DNA of 64,000 bases, from NCBI GenBank assembly GCA_965200805.1, contig OZ241384.1, positions 1,302,001 to 1,366,000 of the forward strand, given 5' to 3'. Made by a program: the position numbers and the translations under genes. Under the pieces are notes generated by a model that was not told where the DNA came from, ran no database searches, and was given only the letters and a program-made list of their open reading frames with translations. The DNA comes from MPNP01 sp026709725. GTDB lineage: Bacteria; Pseudomonadota; Alphaproteobacteria; Rhodobacterales; Rhodobacteraceae. Positions 16,837-25,997 of this stretch are shown here, piece after piece. The first letter of the stretch is position 1. The number at the start of each line of letters is the position of its first letter.

Positions 16837-17754
16837 ATGCATATCTTCATCCTGAAGCGCATCGGACTGGCAATACTGGTTGCACTGTTTGTTTCCTTTC
16901 TCAGTTTCCTGATGCTGCGGGCGGCCGGTGACCCGGCCATCGCTATCGCTGGCGAGGGTGCTTCAGAAGCGGATATTGAATACATCCGGATCCGGTTCGG
17001 CTTTGATCGGCCGCTCATCGTGCAGTACGGAGAGTGGCTGGCGGGTGCATTGCAGGGGAATTTCGGAACCAGCACATATTTTTCAACCCCGGTTCACGAG
17101 TTGATTGCCGAACGCCTGCCGGTCACATTACGGCTGGGTGCGATGTCACTGCTCTTTGCAATTCTGCTGGCCATGCCGCTTGGGATTCTCGCCGCAGTCC
17201 ACCCCAATTCAATCATTGATCGCCTGGCGCTTTTCCTCTCAGTTCTCGGTCAGGCCCTGCCAAATTTCTGGTTCGCCCTTGTTCTCATCGTGATACTTGC
17301 CGTCTGGTGGCCACTTCTGCCTCCGTCCGGCAACAGCACCTGGCAGCATTTCATCATGCCGACAATTGTTCTCGGCTACTATGCGACACCGGCCATCATG
17401 CGTCTCACACGGTCGGGGATGCTTGAAGTTCTGGGGTCCGACTATATCCGGACAGCACGCGCCAAGGGGTTGCATCCTGTGCAGGTTCTGGTCAAGCATG
17501 CCATGCGCAATGCTGTCCTCCCCGTTGTCAGTCATTCAACAGTCCAGTTTGGCTACATGCTGGGAGGTTCAGTCATCATCGAAAGCATCTACGCCCTGCA
17601 TGGCATCGGTCAACTGGCATGGGAAAGCATCTCTCGTGCCGATTTGCCGACAGTCCAGGCCATCATCCTGATTCTCTCTCTTATCTATGTCGGGTTAAAT
17701 CTGGCCGGCGACCTCATCAATGCCTGGCTTGATCCCCGGATTCGGGTGACCTGA
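16837..17754 (+). CDS. Peptide ABC transporter permease (DppB-like)
   Basis: 305-residue inner-membrane permease with about six transmembrane helices. The N-terminal helix MHIFILKRIGLAILVALFVS and the GDPA...IRIRFGFDRPLIVQYGEWL block are typical of DppB/OppB. The EAA loop is in RTARAKGLHPVQVLVKHAMR, which contacts the ATPase. ATG 16837 is preferred over the TTG three bases earlier. The next permease begins one base after its stop. Confidence 0.94.
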   Translation: MHIFILKRIGLAILVALFVSFLSFLMLRAAGDPAIAIAGEGASEADIEYIRIRFGFDRPLIVQYGEWLAGALQGNFGTSTYFSTPVHELIAERLPVTLRLGAMSLLFAILLAMPLGILAAVHPNSIIDRLALFLSVLGQALPNFWFALVLIVILAVWWPLLPPSGNSTWQHFIMPTIVLGYYATPAIMRLTRSGMLEVLGSDYIRTARAKGLHPVQVLVKHAMRNAVLPVVSHSTVQFGYMLGGSVIIESIYALHGIGQLAWESISRADLPTVQAIILILSLIYVGLNLAGDLINAWLDPRIRVT

Positions 17755-17755
17755 G

Positions 17756-18664
17756 ATGACGGTACAGTCGACAGAATTTGAACTGGATCTGCCCGAACAC
17801 GAAGCGCCCTCGCCCCGGGCGATTGTTCTGCGGCGCGCGCGACACCATTCCGGCTTTCTCTTTGGGTCCTGCGGGCTGGGGCTGATTATTCTTCTTGCCC
17901 TGGCGGCACCGTTGCTGGCTCCCCACAACCCGATTGAGCAGAACCTGCTCGCCCGGCTGCAGCCGCCCGTTTGGGCCGGGACCGGAGACTGGAATCATGT
18001 CCTGGGGACTGATCAGCTTGGTCGCGACTATCTCAGTCGCCTTCTCTATGGGGCCCAGCTGTCCCTGCTTATCGGGATTTCGGCAATGATCATTTCCGGA
18101 CTGATCGGCACGCTCCTTGGGGTTCTTGCAGGCTATTTTGGTGGCCGGGTCGACCTGGTCATCACATTCATCATCACATCGCGACTCTCAATGCCCATTG
18201 TCCTGATTGCGCTTGCGGTGGCTGCGATTTTTGGTTCGTCGCTCCAGCTGGTTATTGTTATTCTCGGTTTTTTGCTCTGGGATGGCTTTGCCATTGTCGC
18301 CCGGTCCTCGACCCTCCAGATCCGCGATGCGGATTTTCTCCTGGCAGCCCGATCACTTGGCATGCCTGCCTGGCGACTTATTCTCTTTGAGCTGCTGCCA
18401 AACATCAAGGATGCCCTGATTGTGGTTGCAACGCTGGAAATGGCGCATGCGATCCTGCTTGAATCCGCACTGTCATTTCTCGGTCTTGGTGTTCAGCCCC
18501 CGCGACCCTCATGGGGACTTATGATCGCCGAAGGCAAGGATTACCTGTTCTTTGAGCCCTGGCTCATCATGATCCCCGGTGCAGCACTTTTCCTTCTGGT
18601 CATGTCGATCAACCTGCTCGGTGATGGTTTGCGCGATATTTCTGCGCCGGAGGGACGATCATGA
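17756..18664 (+). CDS. Peptide ABC transporter permease (DppC-like)
   Basis: 302-residue inner-membrane permease pairing with the DppB-like protein. The N-terminal cytoplasmic arm is followed by a helix GLIILLALAAPLLAPHNP and the DppC hallmark VLGTDQLGRDYLSRLLYGAQ. The EAA loop region is LAARSLGMPAWRLILFELLP, and the end has FLGLGVQPPRPSWGLMIAEG. The stop overlaps the ATP-binding gene start (ATGA), so it is tightly coupled. Confidence 0.94.
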   Translation: MTVQSTEFELDLPEHEAPSPRAIVLRRARHHSGFLFGSCGLGLIILLALAAPLLAPHNPIEQNLLARLQPPVWAGTGDWNHVLGTDQLGRDYLSRLLYGAQLSLLIGISAMIISGLIGTLLGVLAGYFGGRVDLVITFIITSRLSMPIVLIALAVAAIFGSSLQLVIVILGFLLWDGFAIVARSSTLQIRDADFLLAARSLGMPAWRLILFELLPNIKDALIVVATLEMAHAILLESALSFLGLGVQPPRPSWGLMIAEGKDYLFFEPWLIMIPGAALFLLVMSINLLGDGLRDISAPEGRS

Positions 18665-19626
18665 CCCTGCTTGATGTCCGGGACATGACAATCCGTATCG
18701 GGACACAAAATGGCATTTTGCGCGCAGTGCATGGACTTGACCTCTCGCTCAAGTCGGGCGAGGTGCTTGGAATCGTTGGCGAAAGTGGTTGCGGCAAATC
18801 GATAACAGCACTGGGAATTCTTGATCTTCTGCCGAAATCGGCAATCCGCACAGCCAGGCAGATCCTGTTCGATGGCAAGGAGCTCTCGACCTTCTCGGCG
18901 GCCGCCATGCGAACTGTGCTTGGGAACGATATCGGCATGATCTTCCAGGATCCCATGACAGCACTGAATCCGACATACACGATTGGCAACCAGCTTGTCG
19001 AAGTCTACCGGCGGCATCGGGGCGGGCGGCGGTCTGAAGCCGAAGAGCGGGCGATATGGTTGCTGAATCGTGTGGGCATCTCAGCGGCAAGGAGCCGCCT
19101 TGGCCAGTATCCACACCAACTGTCCGGTGGTCTCCGCCAGCGTGTTGTCATTGCCCAGGCCCTGATGTGTGAACCCAAGCTTATCATTGCCGATGAACCC
19201 ACCACCGCTCTTGACGTCACCGTCCAGGCCCAGATCCTCCGCCTTATCAAGGATATTCAGGAGGATATAAATGCCGGTGTGATTATCATCACACATGATC
19301 TCGGTGTTGTTGCCCAGATGGCCGATCGGGTTCTGATCATGTATGCGGGAGAGATGGTTGAAACAGGCACGACTGAACGCGTCTTCACAGCACCGCGGCA
19401 CCCCTACACCCATGGTTTGCTGGCCTGTTTGCCCCAACCGGAGATGTCCGGTCAGCTTGGGCAGATTCGGGGTATCGTTCCCTCGCTCCTGGGGGACCCG
19501 GTCGGATGTACATTTCGGACCCGATGCCTGAAGGCTGTCAATGCATGCCGGATGGAGATACCCCTCCATGCACCAACGCATGATCACCGCTGGCGCTGTG
19601 TGCTCCCGACCGGGCTGGCCTCCTGA
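18661..19626 (+). CDS. Peptide ABC transporter ATP-binding protein (DppD-like)
   Basis: 321-residue ATPase. Walker A GESGCGKSITALGILD near residues 40-55, Q-loop IFQDPMTALNPTYT, signature LSGGLRQRVVIAQAL, Walker B LIIADEPTTALDVTVQ and switch His IIIITHDLGVV. The C-terminal oligopeptide-transporter extension includes the cysteines of GDPVGCTFRTRCLKAVNAC, which in this family can bind an Fe-S cluster. It powers import with the DppF-like partner, whose ATG overlaps its stop. Confidence 0.95.
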   Translation: MTLLDVRDMTIRIGTQNGILRAVHGLDLSLKSGEVLGIVGESGCGKSITALGILDLLPKSAIRTARQILFDGKELSTFSAAAMRTVLGNDIGMIFQDPMTALNPTYTIGNQLVEVYRRHRGGRRSEAEERAIWLLNRVGISAARSRLGQYPHQLSGGLRQRVVIAQALMCEPKLIIADEPTTALDVTVQAQILRLIKDIQEDINAGVIIITHDLGVVAQMADRVLIMYAGEMVETGTTERVFTAPRHPYTHGLLACLPQPEMSGQLGQIRGIVPSLLGDPVGCTFRTRCLKAVNACRMEIPLHAPTHDHRWRCVLPTGLAS

Positions 19627-20597
19627 TGGACACCATGCCGGATCTCCCGCTGCTCGTCGCGGAGGATGTCTCCATGACCTTTCGTGTGAAGCAGGGCGCA
19701 TTTGGCAGAAAACTGCCGCTTCACGCTCTCACCGATGTCGGATTTGCCATGAACCGTGGCGATGTGCTTGGCCTTGTCGGTGAGAGCGGATGCGGGAAAT
19801 CGACACTGGCAAAAATCCTGCTTGGTCTGTTGACTCCAACACGCGGGGATGTACGTATTGAGGGGACCTCTGTTCGTGCCATTGATCCGGATCAGCGTGC
19901 CAATCTGATTCAGCCGATTTTCCAGGATCCGTTTTCATCCCTCAATCCCCGAAAAACTGTTGCCCAGATTGTTGGCCTGCCACTCCGCCTGCAGGGCACG
20001 GGTGCAGAGGAGACGGCATCCCGCGTTGCCGGGATGCTGGAATTGGTTGGTCTGCCACGGCGCATGGCCGGCTCCTTTCCCAATCAGATGTCGGGTGGAC
20101 AACGGCAGCGGGTTGCCATCGCCCGGGCCCTGATCAGCAAACCCCGAATCATCATCTGTGATGAGCCGACATCAGCCCTTGATGTCTCTGTGCAGTCGCA
20201 AATCCTGAACCTCCTGCGGGAGCTCCAGGCTGAACTTGGTCTGACCTACCTGTTGATCAGTCACGATCTTTCGGTTGTCCGACATATGGCCCACTCGGTC
20301 ATGGTGATGTATCTTGGTCGCATTGTGGAACATGCAACAGCCGAAACACTCTTTAATAGACAGCGTCACCCCTACACCCGTGCCCTGCTTGACACCGTCC
20401 TGTCAACAACACCAGGCCAGGGTCTTCCGGACATCAGGCTCACGGGCGAATTCCCCAACCCCATCGCACCGCCCGCAGGGTGTCCCTTCCATCCGCGGTG
20501 CCATTACCGCCAGGAGCGATGTCAATCGGAACGGCCGGAATTCACGGGCACCGGCCCGCACAGGTCCGCCTGCCTCTTCCCGCTGAATACCCCGTGA
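19626..20597 (+). CDS. Peptide ABC transporter ATP-binding protein (DppF-like)
   Basis: 323-residue ATPase, second of the pair. N-terminal MTFRVKQGAFGRKLPLHALT is typical of DppF/OppF. Walker A GESGCGKSTLAKILLGLL, Q-loop IFQDPFSSLNPRKT, signature MSGGQRQRVAIARAL, Walker B IIICDEPTSALDVSVQ, switch His LLISHDLSVVRHMA. The C-terminal cysteine segment GCPFHPRCHYRQERC is intact. The next gene (ggt) starts 18 bases downstream, indicating one operon. Confidence 0.95.
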   Translation: MDTMPDLPLLVAEDVSMTFRVKQGAFGRKLPLHALTDVGFAMNRGDVLGLVGESGCGKSTLAKILLGLLTPTRGDVRIEGTSVRAIDPDQRANLIQPIFQDPFSSLNPRKTVAQIVGLPLRLQGTGAEETASRVAGMLELVGLPRRMAGSFPNQMSGGQRQRVAIARALISKPRIIICDEPTSALDVSVQSQILNLLRELQAELGLTYLLISHDLSVVRHMAHSVMVMYLGRIVEHATAETLFNRQRHPYTRALLDTVLSTTPGQGLPDIRLTGEFPNPIAPPAGCPFHPRCHYRQERCQSERPEFTGTGPHRSACLFPLNTP

Positions 20598-20614
20598 CAG
20601 ATTGAACCCGTAAC

Positions 20615-22162
20615 ATGCTCCCTCCCGCCACTGTGACCGGCAACAAAGGATTGGTTGTTTCACAGCATTTTGTGGCATCTGAAGCCGGTGCCGAGGTTCT
20701 GCGGGCCGGGGGAAGTGCCATGGATGCCGTTGTCGCAACCTCTCTGGTCCTCTCCGTTGTCGAGCCGTGGATGAGTGGGTTGGGCGGCATTGGCTATATT
20801 ATTGCCGGATTACCAGGTAAAAATCCTGAAGTTATTGACTTTTCTGCTCGCTCGCCAGCAAAAATCCTCGCCGGTGACTACCCGGTCACCAGGGGTGTGA
20901 GCAATGACATCTACCCATGGCCGACTGTCAGGGATGACCGCAATGTCAGGGGACCGCTCGCTCTCTGCGCTCCCACACTGACACAGGGTCTTGAGTGTGC
21001 CTGGAATCGGTATGGGCGCATGCCCTGGGCGGAACTGGTTCAACCGGCCATTGATCATGCCGGCAAGGGCGTTCCAGTTGACTGGTATACCCAGCTGATC
21101 ATCGGTTCGGTTGCCTCCGAGCTCCAATGCGACCCGGACACTGCCGCCGTCTTTCTCAATCCGGATGGCACCGGACGGACAACCGGCTGGACAGCAACTG
21201 CGAAACAGAATTTCTCAGTTCCAAATCTTGACAGGACGCTGGAGTGCATCGCCCGCGACGGGGCTGATGCCCTCATTCGCGGGGATCTCGCTTCCCCAAT
21301 CATCGACGACCTTCAGGACAAGGGCAGCCGGATCGCGCCAGATGATCTCATCACCGCCCAGCCCACTCTCCATGACCCGGATTGTTCTGCATTTCCGCAG
21401 GGTTCAACCCTCTGGACCGTCCCCGGTCAATCGGGCGGACCGGCTGTTCAGCACATGCTCAGGACATGGTACGGAAATGAAGGTGCACATCCTGCTCCGC
21501 CGGATGAGGATTTCCATTGCCATCAGGCCGTAACCGGCATCAGAATCCTGCAGGAACGTCTCGCCTGTCACGGTGATGCCGGAATTCCGGCGGAAGCCCC
21601 CAGCTGCACAACCAATTTTCTTGTCATTGATCGCGCGGGACTCGTGGTGGCCGTAACGCAATCGCTGCTGTCGCTCTTCGGCTCCAAGGTTCTTCTGCCC
21701 CGCACCGGTATCCTCATGAACAATGCAATGGCACTCTTTGATCCGATGCCCGGACGCCCCAACTCCATCGGTCCGAACAGGCGACCCCTTGCCAACATGT
21801 CTCCAGCACTCCTTGAGACAGCCACTTCCCGACGGATTGCCATCGCAGCCTCGGGGGGCCGCCGGATCATGCCGGCCATTGCCCAGATTCTCGGCTTTCT
21901 GATTGCAACGGGATGCCGGATCGATGAGGCGATGGCTGAACCACGCATGGATTTTGCGGCAGATGGAACCATTGTTGCCGACGACCGCCTCCCCGGGCAC
22001 ACGCTTGATGCCTTGCGGGCAATTGGATCCGTCGTGATCGCCAAACCCACCATCCTCCCCTTCAATTTTGCAATCGTCAATGCTGCCGAACAGGCCCCCG
22101 ATGGCACAATCCACGGGGTTGCGGAGCCATGCTGCCCCAATGCTGCAACCCGGATTGCCTGA
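20615..22162 (+). CDS. Gamma-glutamyltransferase family protein
   Basis: 515 residues, Ntn-hydrolase superfamily. The N-terminal part has GNKGLVVSQHFVASEAGAEVL and GGSAMDAVVATSLVLSVVEP. The autoprocessing site is SCTTNFLVIDRAG, with Thr332 the likely nucleophile at the new N-terminus of the small subunit. LMNNAMALFDPMPGRPNSIG and RPLANMSPALL follow as in the family. No obvious signal peptide, so it may be cytoplasmic. Such enzymes hydrolyse gamma-glutamyl bonds or act as gamma-linked acylases. Downstream of a peptide importer and upstream of D-glutamate genes, it may release glutamate from imported gamma-glutamyl peptides. Exact substrate unknown. Confidence 0.9.
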   Translation: MLPPATVTGNKGLVVSQHFVASEAGAEVLRAGGSAMDAVVATSLVLSVVEPWMSGLGGIGYIIAGLPGKNPEVIDFSARSPAKILAGDYPVTRGVSNDIYPWPTVRDDRNVRGPLALCAPTLTQGLECAWNRYGRMPWAELVQPAIDHAGKGVPVDWYTQLIIGSVASELQCDPDTAAVFLNPDGTGRTTGWTATAKQNFSVPNLDRTLECIARDGADALIRGDLASPIIDDLQDKGSRIAPDDLITAQPTLHDPDCSAFPQGSTLWTVPGQSGGPAVQHMLRTWYGNEGAHPAPPDEDFHCHQAVTGIRILQERLACHGDAGIPAEAPSCTTNFLVIDRAGLVVAVTQSLLSLFGSKVLLPRTGILMNNAMALFDPMPGRPNSIGPNRRPLANMSPALLETATSRRIAIAASGGRRIMPAIAQILGFLIATGCRIDEAMAEPRMDFAADGTIVADDRLPGHTLDALRAIGSVVIAKPTILPFNFAIVNAAEQAPDGTIHGVAEPCCPNAATRIA

Positions 22163-22193
22163 ATCCCGAACTGACATTCATATGCAGCATGGA

Positions 22194-22480
22194 GTGTGAT
22201 CCTCGTATGGCTGACTCGGGAATCTGCACGTCCCTGATAACAGGTGATCTGCCGAAATCGCATTGAGCCCCGATCAGTGATCCGGCGAAACATCGGGCCC
22301 TGTCCCGAATGTTTCGCGGCAGTACCCATCATGCCACGTCCCGGACCCGTGCCAGCCGGCTCCGTCTGGCACGGGCGGCCCCAAGGGAGGATTGGTGGAG
22401 GGTTGGCGGCCGAATCAGGCCGGGAGCCGGGGTGCGTCGGGAGATGTCATGAAAGGTCGGCCATGGGAGATTCGCTCCCG
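22194..22480 (+). repeat. Dispersed hairpin-rich repeat, copy A (intact)
   Basis: Copy A of a repeat family also seen at 62314-62737 (copy B) and 59232-59401 plus 61329-61423 (copy C). All begin near GTGATCC and contain TGATAACAGGTGAT. Conserved inverted repeats in A: CCCGTGCCA (22346-22354) with TGGCACGGG (22367-22375), and GGGAG (22465-22469) with CTCCC (22475-22479). Between them GGAGATGTCATGAAA looks like a ribosome site plus ATG opening a short peptide. It lies upstream of a secreted-protein gene. Confidence 0.85.
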
Positions 22481-22534
22481 CGATGTCTTGACATGCTGGT
22501 TCGCATAATTAATCCCCGGCCATATCTGAAAATC

Positions 22535-22550
22535 CCCCTGTTCTCAGGGG
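22535..22550 (+). promoter_or_regulatory. Short hairpin in the leader of the disrupted secreted-protein gene
   Basis: CCCCTG-TTCT-CAGGGG, a perfect 6-bp stem with a 4-base loop, about 65 bases before the ATG at 22616. Possibly an mRNA-stabilising leader hairpin or an operator; no T-run follows. Confidence 0.35.
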
Positions 22551-22973
22551 AAAGAAACCGCTACAATGCCCGCAAGTGCAACGCCACCCGCATCCTGAAT
22601 GATCTGGAGACAGCCATGAAACAACTGATGAAATTCGCCCCCCACATAGCAACCCTTGTAACTGCTCGCGGTATTGCCCGCAACGGCCCTCGCACAGGCA
22701 ACACTGACCGCGCCGGGGCTGAAGGGCCCGCTGGCTTGCGTAACTCAGGGGGAGACAACCCTATACGATGTTATGGACATTGGCACTGTCTCATCCAACA
22801 GCGCGGTTGTTGGGGTCAAGGCGTTTAACAACCTCTACAGTGAACTGAGGCGGCTCTCTGGAGACGGCGGGCCTAATTCCTTTGGCATTGTATATTCAAT
22901 ACACAATGGCAAGACAGGTTCTAGGGTTATTCAGGCCGGTGTCAGAACGGTATCTTCATCTAGTCCGAATTTA

Positions 22974-23773
22974 GGGCCCGTTGACACTCCCCCTGATCGA
23001 TTCCGATTCCAGTGCTGTTCCGGACCCCGACAGCACGCCAAAGATGGCGGCATCATCCGGCAGGCGCAGATCCATGAATCCGGGCGGACCCCTCCGCACC
23101 CGTCGCATGGGGGCCGGCGACCCCGGCGGCACCGCCGGGGACGACCGTCCCTTCATCGGGGCCATCCTCCGGCCCCGCCCCTGATCGCCCGGGCGCACGG
23201 GCGCCCCCGGCGCGACCCGCCCCCGCATTCCGGCCCGGCGCCCGGACCCGCTGAAGGGGAACCCGGCCCCCCGGCGCGTCCGGCGCCGGGCCGGGAACGG
23301 TGTGTTCGCGCGTCTGTTCACCGCCCTGTCGGCGGCGTTCGATCCCGAAGACGTCCGCACCGGCGGCACCATCCTCCGGCCCGTGCCGGGGCCGCCGGCG
23401 CCCCATCGGAATGCAGACGGGGGAGCACGCAGACGGGGGAGCACGCAGACGGGGGAGCACGCAGACGGGGGGGGGGCGGGCCATCGGCCGCCCAATGGGG
23501 ATCAGGGGGACGGGAGGGATCAGGGGGACGGGGGCGGCCCGACCCCCGGGAGCGTCGCCCGCACAGACGCTCCCGGCCCTCTCGTCCGCTTCACCATCCT
23601 CCCCGGTGGGGCCCATGACCCCATTCCGTCATCAGGGAGGGGGCGCGGATGCGGCGCCGGACGGTCCGGGCGGCGGGGCCCGCATTGCGGGCGGGCGGGA
23701 CGGTGGTGAGCGTCCCGGCCTTCATTGATCGGGTGGCCGGGGTGATTGCGGGGCGGTGGGTGTCAACGGGCCC
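22974..23773. mobile_element. 800-bp GC-rich nonautonomous element with perfect TIRs and TA duplication
   Basis: The ends are perfect 14-bp inverted repeats, GGGCCCGTTGACAC (22974-22987) and GTGTCAACGGGCCC (23760-23773), each flanked by TA (22972-22973 and 23774-23775). The interior is the same GC-rich, repeat-laden sequence type as islands 1 and 3, with no transposase or domain. The empty site reconstructs an open frame. TA duplication points to mobilisation by an IS630/Tc1-mariner or IS5 (IS427-group) transposase supplied in trans; which one cannot be told here. Confidence 0.85.
23413..23476. repeat. 16-bp tandem repeat, 4 copies
   Basis: Unit GCAGACGGGGGAGCAC, starting at 23413, 23429, 23445 and 23461, the last copy truncated into a longer G-run. 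It lies inside the TA-flanked element. Confidence 0.85.
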
Positions 23774-24081
23774 TAGGCCTGAATAACATCAACTCCCCAA
23801 CCCTGTCCGCAAAAACGCCTTACTATGTGAGTGTAAGCATCTTTAATTCAACCGTTCTCGCACGGCGCTGCTTCATGACGGGCGGAACCTACACCCTGAA
23901 CAACGAGAGTGGCCAGCCCGGCTTCTCGAACCTGAATTCAAGCGGCTGCTTCTCCATCAGCCCCCTGACCCATCAGGACGTCCGCAACTGCCTGTGCGGC
24001 CGGTCAAGGATCTGGAACGACAATGCCCAGAACACCGCCCAGCGGTGCACCCTTGGCTGCGCGAACGCCACGGGCTGCTGA

Positions 24082-24967
24082 TTGGGACCCGCACAGGTCG
24101 GGCCCATCGGGGCGACCCTTCCTGCAGCCCGATCTCCGTGCGGGGACCGGCCCTACGGCTGGCAGACATGATCGGCTATGCAAGATAAGCTCTGGTGAAG
24201 GCGTGAGGTTACGCCGGTATGCAAATGCAATGCGAGGAGCTGAGGTGCTGATGGCCTCATTCTTGCTGCTATGGCCAGCAGGGTCGACCTGAGGATGCTC
24301 CACTGATCTTCGTGTCTGGTCCGTGTTCCCATATACCGACAGGGCACTCCAGACCCGCCGGATGGGCCGGAAACCATCAGGCGGGGGTGCCACCCTGCGC
24401 GGACAGCACCACATCATGACCGATGCAGGGTGGGCGCCTGCGTCCGCCCCTTCCCCGGAAACACCGGGTGCCCTGCCGGACCCATGACCGGCAGGTGATG
24501 ACGGCATTGTCTTCGTCCTGCGCAGGGGGCATCCCCCTGGCGGGCGAGTATGGCCGATGGGGCATCAATGTGGCCGTCAGGTGCCGTCATCAGGAATTCT
24601 GTTTCCGCGATGTGGCAAATGCGTGACAGGGAACCGGAAACCATTATTCGGTCGGGGAGATTCCTTCCCAATCAGTTTGACCTTGATCCGATCGCGATTC
24701 TTTTCGAATTGACATCAATGATGGCGCATCATGCATCTGGGCCATACTGGGTTCATATGGCACATATCTGCCTTTATGATCATGTGCCCTGCCACGGATC
24801 CATGTGGCTGACTTGATCCTTGATCGCAGAAGGGCAGGAAGATCTGCGGAGGTGACGGCATTCTGGACCTGTCAGTATGGTGTGCATCCAATTCTCGTGG
24901 ATTGAATTGACACCATGGCGTCTTTGCTGTGATAGCCGTTGCTGAAGAGGACTTACGGATTGCCGAG
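24082..24967. other. Intergenic stretch without recognisable genes
   Basis: 886 bases between the disrupted secreted-protein gene and dgcN. Open frames up to 167 codons occur on both strands but overlap each other, lack credible ribosome sites and show no domain. The last 60 bases hold a possible promoter (next entry). It may be remnants of accessory DNA. Confidence 0.5.
24907..24935 (+). promoter_or_regulatory. Possible promoter of dgcN
   Basis: A consensus -35 TTGACA (24907-24912) is followed after 17 bases by a weak -10, TGATAG (24930-24935), 32 bases before the dgcN start. The long gap upstream makes a promoter here necessary if dgcN is not read from ggt. The -10 match is poor. Confidence 0.3.
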
Positions 24968-25966
24968 ATGATCAAGTACCCCTATCACCTGTTTATCGGT
25001 GATGCGCAGGACAAGGCCGCAGCCAAGGTGGCGCGTGGCATCAAGGATTGGCGACCGGATCGTGTTGTCGGTCAGATCAGTCTTCCGGGTTGCCAGACCG
25101 ATCTGGGCATTGATGAACTTACAGTTGAGGATGCCGTCAAGCATGGTGCCAGGACTCTGGTCATCGGTGTGGCCAATCGCGGTGGGTTTATTGCCGAGTC
25201 ATGGAAACCTGTGCTGATTAGTGCCTTGGAGGCCGGAATGGATCTGGCATCCGGTTTGCACAACCTTCTGCAGGATGAGCCGGATATTGTTGCAGCGGCT
25301 GAGCGTTGCGGATGCCAACTGCATGATGTCCGGGTTCCCAGGGCTGAGTATCCGATTGCCAATGGTCAGAGACGCAGCGGCAAGCGATGTCTTGGGGTTG
25401 GGACCGATGTCTCGGTTGGCAAGATGTACACAATGCTGGCGATGCACCGTGAGATGGCCAGCCGGGGCATTCAGTCAACCTTCCGGGCCACTGGACAGAC
25501 CGGGATCCTCATTGAAGGCAATGGTGTACCGCTTGATGCTGTCGTGGCAGACTTTATGGCCGGATCGATCGAATGGCTGACACCTGCCAATGAGAACGAT
25601 CACTGGGACATGGTTGAAGGGCAGGGCTCGTTGTTCCATGCATCCTATTCGGGAGTCACACTGGCCCTGATCCACGGTGCCCAGCCCGATGCACTGATCC
25701 TCTGCCATGATGCTTCACGGCACCGGATGCGCGGTCTTTCCGGTTATCGCTTGCCGACGCTCACCCAGTTATCCGAAGTTGCACTGACCATGGCCCAGAT
25801 GGTCAACCCTGATTGCCGTGTCATTGGTGTGTCGATCAATACCAGTGAGTTGTCCGAGCGTGATGCCGCAAAAATGATTGAGGATGTTGGGAAGGATACA
25901 GGTCTTCCGACAACGGATCCTTTTCGTTATGGTCCTGATATCCTTGTTGATGCGCTGATCGGTTGA
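24968..25966 (+). CDS. dgcN: D-glutamate N-acetyltransferase DgcN (DUF1611)
   Basis: 332 residues of the DUF1611 family, whose characterised marine members (DgcN) acetylate D-glutamate. N-terminal IKYPYHLFIGDAQDKAAAKV and a Rossmann-like first domain; the second domain has a P-loop-like GVGTDVSVGKMYTMLAMHRE and the ATGQTGILIEGNG and EGQGSLFHASYSGV segments typical of the family. Start ATG 24968 is chosen because homologues begin at this point; an upstream GTG (24929) is less likely. Followed at 31 bases by an enolase-superfamily epimerase, exactly the dgcN-dgcA pairing described for D-glutamate catabolism. The family match is clear; the D-Glu substrate rests on that pairing. Confidence 0.85.
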   Translation: MIKYPYHLFIGDAQDKAAAKVARGIKDWRPDRVVGQISLPGCQTDLGIDELTVEDAVKHGARTLVIGVANRGGFIAESWKPVLISALEAGMDLASGLHNLLQDEPDIVAAAERCGCQLHDVRVPRAEYPIANGQRRSGKRCLGVGTDVSVGKMYTMLAMHREMASRGIQSTFRATGQTGILIEGNGVPLDAVVADFMAGSIEWLTPANENDHWDMVEGQGSLFHASYSGVTLALIHGAQPDALILCHDASRHRMRGLSGYRLPTLTQLSEVALTMAQMVNPDCRVIGVSINTSELSERDAAKMIEDVGKDTGLPTTDPFRYGPDILVDALIG

Positions 25967-25997
25967 GAGGCGACAAACCGGATAGGTGCTGGGTCTG

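Larger units (their letters stand above)
22616..24081 (+). pseudogene. Secreted protein gene, disrupted by a TA-flanked element and a frameshift
   Basis: Two exon-like parts (22616-22973 and 23776-24081) make one protein of about 220 residues once the 800-bp element between them and one TA are removed: the codons read Pro-Asn-Leu-Gly-Leu-Asn-Asn across the join. The N-terminus MKQLMKFAPHIATLV would run into LLAVLPATALAQA, a classic signal peptide ending ALA-QA, but one extra base near 22660 breaks the frame. The mature part is rich in Ser, Asn, Gly and Thr. The last third has seven cysteines (e.g. RNCLCGRS, RCTLGCANATGC), suggesting disulphides. Family not recognised. It sits between ggt and dgcN but probably belongs to the repeat-associated accessory layer. 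Confidence 0.75.

Noticed and set aside
22674..23618. 314-codon ORF with a TTG start, seemingly one gene
   Set aside because: It is the secreted-protein fragment running on into the TA-flanked element; the second half is element sequence.
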